A stretch of 7,825 bases of DNA from Sediminicola sp047612485 (GCA_047612485.1 JBLGAT010000115.1:1-7825), one strand, 5' to 3'. Counted from the stretch's first letter, positions 1-5,541 are shown. Notes: generated from the sequence alone by a model not told the origin. Translations and numbers: made by a program.

Positions 1-530
1 CATACCACGGATATGGATTGGTACAACATAATGATCCCTACTGGCGCCCCAATCACCAAGACTCCAAAACAGGTGAACAGAAAACGGATCACGCTCTCCC
101 CTGGATGGTGCCTATTGGCCGTAGTGGCATCTACCTCTTGGTCCGTATGGTGGATCAAATGAAAACCCCAGAGTACTTGTATCTTATGCTGCACCCAATG
201 GGCAAACCAAGCGCCTATAAAATCCAATAATAAAACCCCCAGAAAAATCTTTCCCCATAAGGGCATCCCGCCCAACCAATTTAGGATCCCAAAATTATGG
301 GCCACCGTCCAATCACTGGTCTTTAACAGGATAAAGGCGAGGGCAAAATTGACGATGATAGTGGTGAGGGTAAAAAAGATATTGATGCCCCCGTGCTTGA
401 ACTTTTTATAATTGAACCGAAACAAGGGCACAGCATATTCCAACAGCCAAAAGAAAGTAATCCCTGATACTAGGATAATACTCCTGTGGGACGAAGGGAT
501 GGTTTCAAAATAACTGATGATTTCTTCCAT
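1..530 (-). CDS. Sterol desaturase / fatty acid hydroxylase family protein, C-terminus cut by window edge
   Basis: The gene starts at the ATG whose complement ends at 530 and stays open to the window edge, giving 176 residues. Hydrophobic segments lie at about residues 17-36, 50-69 and 92-110. After them come the His-rich clusters of the di-iron membrane hydroxylase family: HWVQH (111-115, HxxxH), HLIHH (124-128, HxxHH) followed by TD, and NRHHPGE (139-145). In this family the histidines bind two irons that oxygenate a sterol, carotenoid, fatty-acid or similar lipid in the membrane. The last His cluster and the C-terminus lie outside the window, so the substrate cannot be inferred. The YkgJ-family gene lies 54 nt upstream on the same strand, so the two could be co-transcribed. 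A reasonable Bacteroidota promoter in that gap suggests the gene may also have its own start. The family call is secure; the specific reaction is unknown. Confidence 0.85.
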   Translation of the reverse strand, partial: MEEIISYFETIPSSHRSIILVSGITFFWLLEYAVPLFRFNYKKFKHGGINIFFTLTTIIVNFALAFILLKTSDWTVAHNFGILNWLGGMPLWGKIFLGVLLLDFIGAWFAHWVQHKIQVLWGFHLIHHTDQEVDATTANRHHPGESVIRFLFTCFGVLVIGAPVGIIMLYQSISVV

Positions 531-534
531 ACCT

Positions 535-565
535 GCAATATAAACAACCTACCCAACATTTCAAA
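535..565 (-). promoter_or_regulatory. Putative Bacteroidota sigma-A promoter for the desaturase gene
   Basis: On the minus strand TTTG (565-562) is followed after exactly 19 nt by TATATTGC (542-535). This is close to the Bacteroidota -33 (TTTG) and -7 (TAnnTTTG) pair with its usual spacing of about 19-21. The -7 box ends 4 nt before the ATG, so the transcript would have a very short leader. The -7 box deviates from consensus at its end, and the assignment rests on pattern matching only. Confidence 0.35.
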
Positions 566-584
566 TACCCATCAGATATCGACC

Positions 585-1082
585 TTATTTTAATTTTACC
601 CTCCGCTTCATTTCCTCCACAATATTAAAGGCTGCGGGGCATATGGCGACATTCTTTAGGGTCAGGTTACCTATCTGTTGGAACTTTTTCCGGTCGGTGT
701 GGGGAAACTCCCTACACGCTTTTGGACGCACATCGTAGATCATACAGTAATTCTCCGTATCCAAAAAGGTACAGGGCACGCTCTGCAGCACATAATCCTT
801 GTCCTCATCAATCCGCAGGTAGGTATCAATGAATTTCTGGGGTTTCAACCGCAGGTGTTTGGCCACCCGCTCCACATCTGCAGTGGTGAACAAAGGGCCC
901 GTAGTCTTACAGCAATTGGCGCAGGTAAGGCAATCGGTGCGTTGGAACTCTTCTTCATGAAGTTCCTGCATCACATAATCCAGATCTTTGGGCGGCTTTT
1001 TCTTTAGTTTAGTAAAGAACTTTTTGTTTTCCGCGTGCTTTTCCTTTGCTAATTTCGGGAGGTTGACTAATACTTCGTCCAT
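585..1082 (-). CDS. YkgJ family cysteine cluster protein
   Basis: This 165-residue cytoplasmic protein has the conserved cysteines of the YkgJ / zinc- or iron-chelating CxxCxxCC family: C51, C54, C57 and C58 in one cluster, then C104, C113 and C123, and C148 near the C-terminus. The stretch around C113-C123 (YCMIYDVRPKACREFP) is the typical C-x-IY-x-RP-x-x-CR-x-FP signature. The family is thought to bind a metal or Fe-S cluster, but its role is not established. The N-terminal ~45 residues are rich in Lys and Glu and probably helical. It is divergent from the methyltransferase gene across 64 nt and lies upstream of the desaturase gene on the same strand. Start ATG at 1082; no in-frame alternative is better placed. 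The family is certain; the function is not. Confidence 0.9.
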   Translation of the reverse strand: MDEVLVNLPKLAKEKHAENKKFFTKLKKKPPKDLDYVMQELHEEEFQRTDCLTCANCCKTTGPLFTTADVERVAKHLRLKPQKFIDTYLRIDEDKDYVLQSVPCTFLDTENYCMIYDVRPKACREFPHTDRKKFQQIGNLTLKNVAICPAAFNIVEEMKRRVKLK

Positions 1083-1146
1083 GGGGCAATAAACTTTTTA
1101 AAAGTGGGCTAAAAGTCCCACATTTGCATGGAAAATACAAATTTAA

Positions 1147-1863
1147 ATGGAGAAGGACATTTTTGGGAACGCTATTCTGGATTACCAATTGGGCACCTAT
1201 ACAGAGGATATCAAAACCTACTCCTCTTTGGATGAAGAAGATATTATACCCGTGCCCTATCTCTTCCGCACCTATAAGGCTATGCCTACCGTAGAGCAGC
1301 AAGCCCTAAAATTGTGCAAGGGCAGTGTTCTGGATGTTGGTTGTGGGGCTGGAAGCCATAGCCTTTACCTTCAGGAAAAAGGGTTCGACGTTACCGCTTT
1401 GGACCTTTCGCCCGGGGCCGTGGAAGCCTGCAAACTGCGGGGAATAAAAAAAGTGGTGGAGTCCGACCTCTATGATTTTAAGGGTCAAACCTTTGATACC
1501 CTCTTGCTGCTCATGAACGGCATCGGCATTGTGGGCGAACTTAAAAAGCTGGATAAATTCTTTACCCATATCAAGACCCTTTTAAAACCCGGGGGACAGC
1601 TATTGTTGGATTCCAGTGATATCATCTATATGTTCGATGAGGACGAGGATGGCGGGTATTGGATTCCCGATACGGAAACCTATTATGGGGAGGTCACCTT
1701 TACCATGGAATACAAAAAGAAAAAGACAAATGCATTTCCGTGGTTGTACATAGATTACAATACCCTGCAACGGGCGGCACAGAGCTCAAATTTTACCTGT
1801 GAGCTTGTAAGTGAGGGCGAACATTACGACTATTTAGCTAAGCTTACCCCAAATCCACAATAG
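1147..1863 (+). CDS. Class I SAM-dependent methyltransferase
   Basis: This 238-residue soluble protein has a Rossmann-type methyltransferase core. Motif I is VLDVGCGAG (61-69), which binds the methionine and ribose part of SAM. The acidic end of strand beta-2 is ALDLS (84-88, D86), which contacts the ribose hydroxyls. SDLYDF (106-111) matches the adenine-contacting loop, and LLKPGGQLLLD (145-155) is the usual post-motif segment. The N-terminal ~50 residues (FGNAILDYQLG) form a lid typical of Bacteroidota proteins of this type. The insert rich in Asp and Glu at 163-170 and the C-terminal half probably define the substrate, which I cannot name. It is divergent from the YkgJ gene. The lipoprotein gene begins 64 nt downstream with no visible terminator between them, so read-through is possible. 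Fold assignment is strong; substrate unknown. Confidence 0.88.
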   Translation: MEKDIFGNAILDYQLGTYTEDIKTYSSLDEEDIIPVPYLFRTYKAMPTVEQQALKLCKGSVLDVGCGAGSHSLYLQEKGFDVTALDLSPGAVEACKLRGIKKVVESDLYDFKGQTFDTLLLLMNGIGIVGELKKLDKFFTHIKTLLKPGGQLLLDSSDIIYMFDEDEDGGYWIPDTETYYGEVTFTMEYKKKKTNAFPWLYIDYNTLQRAAQSSNFTCELVSEGEHYDYLAKLTPNPQ

Positions 1864-1927
1864 AACCCTTTTGGTTTCGTTATCGTAAGTAAGTGTAGTG
1901 TAATAAGAATTAAAGATTTTTGATACT

Positions 1928-2743
1928 ATGAAATTGAAATATGTACTCCTTGTATTTATCGGTTTGACCACTGTCCTTAGTTGTTCCAAAGATTCCAGCG
2001 GAGGTGGCACAGAAGAACCATCTGGAATCAACAAGGCGCCCAACCTCCAGGGAACAGGGGATTCTGCCAATGACCTCTTGTCCAACAACACCTATTCCAA
2101 GTTATTGATAGAGATCGCCTATGTGGAAGGATTTAGACCTACGGCCCGCACCGAAGCCGATGTCATAGAGTATTTAAAGGAAGTGACCTTTAAACAAGAT
2201 GTACAGATTGTCTATAAAGCATTGCCATCTCCCAAGCAGACGTCCTTGACCCTCAAGGAAGTTGACGAATTGGAACAAGAGAACAGGACCGTTTACAATA
2301 CGGTAGATACCATTGCCGTGTATATCTATTTTGCCGATGCCCCTTCCGATACGGATGATGAGTCGAGCAACTTGGCCACATTGGGAGCGGTTTACCGAAA
2401 CACCTCTATGGTCATTTATGAGAGTACCCTTCGAAAACTGGCCAATTCCAGTGTTTTGATCACTATCGCTACGGCAGAAACAGCAACCATGCACCATGAG
2501 TTTGGACATTTGTTCGGCTTAGTGAATTTGGGGACCTCAATGGTCAACCCCCATGAATCCCAATCTGAGAATAATGATGGGGTTGTGGAAGGCGATAGCC
2601 ACTGTGATATTGAGGGTTGTTTGATGAATTCCGAACTGGAGTTTGGTGCGGGAATGAAAAAAATGCTGACCGCAAAAAACGGGGCCGTGCCTGAATTGGA
2701 TGTGGAATGTAAGCTGGATCTACAGGCCAACGGAGGTCGATAG
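1928..2743 (+). CDS. Lipoprotein zinc metalloprotease, archaemetzincin-like split motif
   Basis: This 271-residue protein starts with a lipoprotein signal: basic MKLK, a hydrophobic core, and the lipobox VLSC with C19 as the lipidated residue. A Ser/Gly/Glu-rich linker follows (20-35). It should be exported and anchored in the outer membrane or periplasm. The zinc site is HEFGHLFG (190-197, catalytic E191). After a 27-residue gap comes HCDIEGCLM (225-233), which matches the archaemetzincin pattern H-C-x4-C-x-M: H225 as third zinc ligand and M233 as the Met-turn. In archaemetzincins that His normally follows the Gly after two residues. Here the local position carries N200 (HExxHxxGxxN). The later CxxC of archaemetzincins is absent; only C261 remains. 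Similar flavobacterial proteins are, as I recall, annotated 'membrane metalloprotease'. A weak -7-like box GATTTTTG (1915-1922) sits 5 nt before the ATG. Protease class is likely; the target is unknown. Confidence 0.82.
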   Translation: MKLKYVLLVFIGLTTVLSCSKDSSGGGTEEPSGINKAPNLQGTGDSANDLLSNNTYSKLLIEIAYVEGFRPTARTEADVIEYLKEVTFKQDVQIVYKALPSPKQTSLTLKEVDELEQENRTVYNTVDTIAVYIYFADAPSDTDDESSNLATLGAVYRNTSMVIYESTLRKLANSSVLITIATAETATMHHEFGHLFGLVNLGTSMVNPHESQSENNDGVVEGDSHCDIEGCLMNSELEFGAGMKKMLTAKNGAVPELDVECKLDLQANGGR

Positions 2744-2785
2744 ATGGTTGATGGTTGATGGTTGATGGTTGATGGTTGATGGTTG
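2744..2785 (+). repeat. Heptanucleotide tandem repeat, six copies of ATGGTTG
   Basis: Six perfect head-to-tail copies of ATGGTTG begin on the base after the TAG stop of the metalloprotease gene and end 8 nt before the terminator stem. Because the array starts after the stop, a change in copy number would not alter the protein. It would alter only the 3' untranslated spacing. Perfect conservation suggests a recent or slippage-prone array. Confidence 0.95.
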
Positions 2786-2793
2786 ACAAAACT

Positions 2794-2831
2794 AAAAAAG
2801 CTCCTTTTGAATCATCAAAAGGAGCTTTTTT
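2794..2831. terminator. Bidirectional intrinsic terminator between the metalloprotease gene and queE
   Basis: A perfect 17-bp inverted repeat has arms at 2794-2810 and 2815-2831 and a 4-nt loop ATCA. The stem core is GCTCCTTTTGA. On the plus strand it ends in six T, and on the minus strand the A-run at the other end becomes six T. It therefore serves both convergent genes. Its right arm ends one base before the queE stop codon (2833-2835). Confidence 0.93.
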
Positions 2832-2832
2832 A

Positions 2833-3465
2833 TTAGGGGATATTCAAATATTTATGGGTCTGTAGGGAGACCTTCCATTTAGGGTTCTTCATCACATAAT
2901 CTACGATCAGGGGCACTATTTTATCACGTGCGCTCCATTCTGGCTGCAGGTAGAGAATACAGTTGCCGTTTACCTTGGTGGCCTGTTCCTCGGCAAAGAT
3001 AAAATCGTGCCTGTTAAAGATGATCACTTTCAGCTCATGGGCCTTGTCATAGATCTCCCCTTCCGGCAGTTTGTTCTTTTTGGGTGAAAGGCAGATCCAG
3101 TCCCAATGGCCGGTAAGCGGATAGGCTCCGGAAGTCTCTATGTGCACCTGTAGGTTTTTGGCCTTTAGGGCAGCGGTAAGCGGGTTCATGTCCCACGTAA
3201 GGGGCTCGCCCCCTGTCACTACAATGGTATCGGAATATTTTACGGCATTGTCCACTATGGCGGAAATATGTGTTGGCGGGTGCGTTTCTGCATTCCAGCT
3301 TTCCTTTACATCACACCAATGGCAGCCCACATCGCAACCCCCTACCCTAATAAAATAGGCAGCGGTGCCCTTGTGGAAACCTTCTCCTTGGATGGTATAG
3401 AATTCCTCCATTAAAGGGAGCATTTCCCCTTTATCTACCAGTGCCATCAATTCGTTTTTTACCAT
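2833..3465 (-). CDS. queE: 7-carboxy-7-deazaguanine synthase QueE (radical SAM)
   Basis: QueE is a radical SAM enzyme that contracts 6-carboxy-tetrahydropterin to 7-carboxy-7-deazaguanine, the step before preQ0 in queuosine synthesis. The 210-residue protein shows FYTIQGEGFHKG (22-33), the usual N-terminal substrate-pocket segment. The 4Fe-4S motif is C44-x3-C48-x2-C51, with WCD at 50-52. TGGEP (84-88) contacts the SAM amino group. ETSG (110-113), LSPK (126-129) and the C-terminal LQTHKYLNIP complete the family pattern. Length is normal. The start at 3465 is supported by a -7 box immediately upstream; M7 is a possible but less likely start. No queC, queD or queF is in the window, so the gene stands alone here. 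It converges on the metalloprotease gene and shares its terminator. Confidence 0.95.
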   Translation of the reverse strand: MVKNELMALVDKGEMLPLMEEFYTIQGEGFHKGTAAYFIRVGGCDVGCHWCDVKESWNAETHPPTHISAIVDNAVKYSDTIVVTGGEPLTWDMNPLTAALKAKNLQVHIETSGAYPLTGHWDWICLSPKKNKLPEGEIYDKAHELKVIIFNRHDFIFAEEQATKVNGNCILYLQPEWSARDKIVPLIVDYVMKNPKWKVSLQTHKYLNIP

Positions 3466-3469
3466 GGTG

Positions 3470-3477
3470 CAAAGATA
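3470..3477 (-). promoter_or_regulatory. Bacteroidota -7 promoter element of queE
   Basis: On the minus strand TATCTTTG is a perfect match to the Bacteroidota -7 consensus TAnnTTTG. It lies 4 nt before the queE ATG, so the message would be nearly leaderless. I see no clear -33 TTTG at the expected distance. Confidence 0.5.
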
Positions 3478-3659
3478 CGATAACCCATTAAATATTTTGG
3501 TATGGGCAGGAGGAGATAAAATCTTGCAGGAAAGAGATTATTTTCTTTAATATTTTAGTAGATTTAAGTTCGTATAATTCGCAACACCTGTGTTCTTTAA
3601 AAAACATATTCGAAGAAGGATTTTTATGGAGCTAAAGTAAAATGATTCAGTTTAGACAG

Positions 3660-3670
3660 ACGTTGGCAAC
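3660..3670 (+). repeat. Left cassette-like boundary sequence (ACGTTGGCAAC)
   Basis: The core GTTGGC (3662-3667) lies 26 nt before the ATG of the membrane protein gene. A matching GTTGGC (4286-4291) lies 24 nt before the ATG of the next gene. The sequence marks the left end of the AT-richer accessory stretch. I recall similar GTTGGCA / GCCAACA pairs around small accessory genes in Flavobacteriaceae, but this is memory, not a search result. Confidence 0.4.
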
Positions 3671-3693
3671 TATATTAAATGAACATTGAGTAG

Positions 3694-4140
3694 ATGAATA
3701 AACAGTTAAGGAAAAGTATTCTTACTTCATATCTAATTGGAGCACCTATCGGAATATTGACAATTATGACAACTATTGTAATACCTGTTCTCTATATGGG
3801 GGAAGGATTAACTTCAATGTCAATAATCTTGGGGTATAGATTTCAAACCTTAGGACTTATTGCGGCCTTTATAATAGCACTTTGGTTTGGGGGAAAACTA
3901 GCCTATAAAAATATAAACAAAGGAAAATCATTGATTTTAACTTCATTTAAATATTCAACATTAATGAATTTGATAATTTGGACTATTTTTTGCTTAATTG
4001 TCGGCCAGCCAATAGAGGATCATAATTTTATATTTACGCTTCCTGCAATTATTGCTTTTTTAGTAAGCACTATACTTACAACATTTACATTCGGACTTCT
4101 TATTTCATACATAATTAAACGAATAAATCAATCTAATTAA
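3694..4140 (+). CDS. Four-helix integral membrane protein of unknown function
   Basis: I do not recognise this 148-residue protein. It has four predicted membrane segments, at about residues 9-34, 51-68, 87-104 and 112-141. The loops are short: the 35-50 loop contains MGEGLTSM, the 70-80 loop is Lys-rich (YKNINKGK), and the 105-111 loop is acidic (QPIEDHN). Basic residues at the N-terminus (KQLRK), in the 70-80 loop and at the C-terminus (KRINQ) suggest both ends face the cytoplasm. There is no signal peptide and no catalytic motif. Sampled lines of the gene are about 20-37% GC, clearly lower than queE and the genes to its left, which suggests acquisition from elsewhere. It is bounded by GTTGGC upstream and GCGCCAAC downstream, like a single-gene cassette. 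Confidence 0.8.
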   Translation: MNKQLRKSILTSYLIGAPIGILTIMTTIVIPVLYMGEGLTSMSIILGYRFQTLGLIAAFIIALWFGGKLAYKNINKGKSLILTSFKYSTLMNLIIWTIFCLIVGQPIEDHNFIFTLPAIIAFLVSTILTTFTFGLLISYIIKRINQSN

Positions 4141-4148
4141 AAATACAA

Positions 4149-4293
4149 GCGCCAACAAGGGCTATAATTCATTTTGGCAGTATGCAAAAAAAACAAAATA
4201 GAAACCACCGCTGGCGCGAGCGTCACGCTCGTGCAGCTGGAAATTTTTTAGCGGTATAAAGTCAGATAGTTTATTTTGAACATGCGTTGGCAC
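4149..4293 (+). repeat. Inter-gene element bounded by inverted GCCAAC / GTTGGC, carrying REP copy A
   Basis: The 175-nt gap between the membrane protein and ACT-domain genes holds a unit with short terminal inverted repeats: GCCAAC (4151-4156) and GTTGGC (4286-4291). The left end starts 9 nt after the first gene's stop and the right end stops 22 nt before the next ATG. REP copy A lies near its middle. The termini resemble, but do not match, integron attC consensus ends (RYYYAAC and GTTRRRY). Only the two 6-bp arms are certain; the functional unit is inferred. Confidence 0.4.
4204..4258 (+). repeat. REP-like imperfect palindrome, copy A (best conserved)
   Basis: This is the cleanest of three related elements. 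The inner hairpin is CGCGAGCG (4215-4222), loop TCA, CGCTCGTG (4226-4233): eight pairs, one of them G-T. GCTG (4210-4213) can pair with CAGC (4234-4237) next to a bulged G4214. An alternative outer stem is ACCGCT (4207-4212) with AGCGGT (4250-4255); the two use some of the same bases and cannot form fully together. A T-run (4244-4249) follows the inner hairpin. The pattern resembles REP sequences mobilised by REP-associated tyrosine transposases, none of which is in the window. Confidence 0.75.
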
Positions 4294-4315
4294 AAATTGA
4301 AAAACTAGGAATCAA

Positions 4316-4717
4316 ATGACTGGAGAAACAAATATTTCTAAATTATTAAAAGGAATGACTCCCAAATTGAATGTAGGAGAATATGTGTTTTCTACTGTAA
4401 AGGATTTAAACAAGATCAATCGTTACGATACAGTTTGTGAATTCAAAGAAAAAGAAGGAACCACTATAGTTATTGAAAGAAAAAAAGCAAACGAATTAAA
4501 CTTAAGGTATGAATATATTGCATCCTGGATAACTTTAATGATTCACTCATCTTTGGACGCAGTAGGCCTAACAGCAATATTTTCAACTGAATTAGCTAGG
4601 AATAATATAAGCTGCAATGTAATTGCCGGTTATTATCATGACCATATTTTCGTTGTTAAAAAAGATGCAAAAAGAGCGATTCATGTTTTAAAGGAATTAT
4701 CCAATAACTCTGAATGA
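4316..4717 (+). CDS. ACT domain-containing protein (DUF2241-like)
   Basis: This 133-residue cytoplasmic protein has the arrangement of the DUF2241/ACT_3 plus C-terminal ACT_7 family. The N-terminal half begins TGETNISKLLKGMTPKL (2-18), then EYVFSTV (22-28) and TIVIERKKA (50-58). The C-terminal half holds WITLMIHSSLDAVGLTA (71-87), then NISCNVIAGYYHDHIFV (97-113), which is the family hallmark. ACT folds usually bind amino acids or other small ligands and form dimers, but no ligand or partner is established for this family. Base composition is AT-rich (one sampled line is 25% GC). The gene sits between a GTTGGC boundary 24 nt before its ATG and a GCTAACAAC sequence 7 nt after its stop, then REP copy B. 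It reads as an independent accessory gene. Family call is good; biological role unknown. Confidence 0.88.
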   Translation: MTGETNISKLLKGMTPKLNVGEYVFSTVKDLNKINRYDTVCEFKEKEGTTIVIERKKANELNLRYEYIASWITLMIHSSLDAVGLTAIFSTELARNNISCNVIAGYYHDHIFVVKKDAKRAIHVLKELSNNSE

Positions 4718-4722
4718 AACCA

Positions 4723-4734
4723 GTTGCTAACAAC
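4723..4734 (+). repeat. Right cassette-like boundary (GTTGCTAACAAC)
   Basis: Five nt after the stop of the ACT-domain gene lies GTTG-CTAA-CAAC, an inverted repeat with 4-bp arms. Its GCTAACAAC part resembles the GCGCCAACAAG that follows the preceding gene. It directly adjoins REP copy B. Short and partly degenerate, so the call is tentative. Confidence 0.3.
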
Positions 4735-4790
4735 CCCCACTAGCGCGAGCGTTACCCTCGATGCAGTCTAAGAATTTTTAAGGCGGTATA
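4733..4790 (+). repeat. REP-like imperfect palindrome, copy B (degenerate)
   Basis: It shares with copies A and C the block TAGCGCGAGCGT (4741-4752), then CTCG, TGCAG, AATTTTTA and GCGGTATA (4783-4790). The inner hairpin CGAGCG-TTA-CCCTCG has one C-C mismatch. The left outer arm ACCCCC has one change against ACCGCC, the complement of GGCGGT at the other end. The orientation is the same as copies A and C. Loss of pairing suggests an old, decaying copy. Confidence 0.7.
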
Positions 4791-4822
4791 CGGAACTGTT
4801 TCAACTTATCTTTACCTTGTGT

Positions 4823-4843
4823 ACTGTTCTAAAAAAGAACAGT
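4823..4843. promoter_or_regulatory. Perfect 8-bp inverted repeat upstream of the secreted-protein gene
   Basis: ACTGTTCT (4823-4830), spacer of five A, AGAACAGT (4836-4843). It ends 31 nt before the preferred ATG at 4875, a place suited to an operator. It could equally be a weak terminator or 5' hairpin. No regulator gene is near it, so a function is only possible. Confidence 0.4.
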
Positions 4844-4874
4844 GACAAATAAATCTTTACTTACTTCTTTAAAA

Positions 4875-5444
4875 ATGATGAAAAAAGTGTTCCTATGTAT
4901 GCTATTGACTGCCTTTCAATTCAGTTTTTGTCAATCAGAATCGGGGTCGGACCAATTTTGGAAAACATTAAAATCGTATTGCGGGCAATCTTTTGAAGGA
5001 GAAATAACCGCAGGAGCTTCGGCCGACGATCCTTTTACTGGCAAAAAATTAATAATGCATGTAAAAAGTTGTGAAGAAAACCGAATCCGAATTCCCTTTT
5101 TTGTCGGAGGTGATAAATCACGCACTTGGGTTTTAACTTCAAAGGACAATATCATAACCCTTAAACACGACCATCGACATGAAGATGGAACTCCGGATAA
5201 AGTGACCCAATATGGTGGCACCTCAACCAATACGGGGTTATCCGCTATTCAGTTCTTTCCTGCCGATCAAGAAACGTGTGATTTGATTCCATCTGCATCC
5301 ACAAATGTTTGGTGGATAACTGTTGATGATAAGTCGTTTACTTATAATCTAAGAAGAATTGGTACTGAAAGAGTTTTTACGGTGAGTTTTGATGTCACCA
5401 AACCTATTGAAACTCCTTCAGCGCCTTGGGGTTGGAAAGAATAA
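4875..5444 (+). CDS. Secreted protein of unknown function
   Basis: The 189-residue product starts with a Sec signal: MMKK, a hydrophobic stretch (5-18), then FSFCQ with probable cleavage before Q20, as in many flavobacterial signals ending FSFAQ. A lipobox is not convincing because F is at -1 and -3. The mature part has FWKTLKSYCGQSFEGE (28-43), KSCEENRIRIPFFVG (64-78), a His/Asp-rich HDHRHEDG (98-105) that could bind metal, and VWWITVDDKSFTYNLRRIG (145-163). Cysteines C36, C66 and C135 remain after cleavage. It looks like a conserved beta-rich periplasmic or extracellular protein, but I cannot name a family. An in-frame GTG at 4842 would put 11 extra polar residues before the signal peptide and lies in an inverted repeat, so the ATG at 4875 is preferred (4878 also possible). 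REP copy C follows 42 nt after the stop. Confidence 0.82.
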   Translation: MMKKVFLCMLLTAFQFSFCQSESGSDQFWKTLKSYCGQSFEGEITAGASADDPFTGKKLIMHVKSCEENRIRIPFFVGGDKSRTWVLTSKDNIITLKHDHRHEDGTPDKVTQYGGTSTNTGLSAIQFFPADQETCDLIPSASTNVWWITVDDKSFTYNLRRIGTERVFTVSFDVTKPIETPSAPWGWKE

Positions 5445-5486
5445 CAGATGTACAGAAGATAAAATCAGTCTGTTGGAGTACTTCAT

Positions 5487-5541
5487 ACCGCCGCTAGCGC
5501 GAGCGTCACGCCCGTGTAGTCTGATAATTTTTAGAGCGGTA
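5487..5541 (+). repeat. REP-like imperfect palindrome, copy C
   Basis: Third copy, in the same orientation and again shortly after a stop codon. It contains CGCTAGCGCGAGCGTCACG (5492-5510), then CCCGTGTAG and AATTTTTAGAGCGGTA. The inner hairpin CGAGCG-TCA-CGCCCG has one A-C mismatch. The outer arms TACCGC (5486-5491) and GCGGTA (5536-5541) pair perfectly over 6 bp. It marks the right limit of the accessory stretch. Confidence 0.75.

Noticed and set aside
18..230. Open reading frame of 70 codons on the plus strand
   Set aside because: It lies antisense to the desaturase gene, whose His motifs are clearly coding; the plus-strand product has no recognisable features.
678..1007. Open reading frame of 109 codons on the plus strand
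   Set aside because: Antisense shadow of the YkgJ-family gene, whose cysteine pattern fixes the minus strand as coding.
1093..1121. ACTTTT-T-AAAAGT and GTGGG...CCCAC small palindromes between the divergent genes
   Set aside because: Short, overlapping and AT-biased; a shared operator is possible but nothing beyond chance symmetry is shown.
1119..1126. CACATTTG as -7 box for the methyltransferase gene
   Set aside because: One mismatch in the essential TA and no -33 TTTG at the right distance.
2544..2789. Minus-strand frame beginning with repeated INHQPST
   Set aside because: The start of this frame is only the translated ATGGTTG heptamer array, and the rest is antisense to the metalloprotease gene.
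3583..3594. AACAC-CT-GTGTT inverted repeat
   Set aside because: Five-bp arms with a 2-nt centre cannot form a useful hairpin and are expected by chance in AT-rich DNA. The rest of the 3478-3659 gap shows nothing else I can support.
4149..4293. True integron attC site
   Set aside because: The ends lack the RYYYAAC and GTTRRRY consensus and no intI-like gene is present, so only cassette-like resemblance is claimed.
4842..4874. GTG start extending the secreted protein by 11 residues
   Set aside because: It would place polar residues before the signal peptide and overlaps the 4823-4843 inverted repeat; the ATG at 4875 gives a normal export signal.
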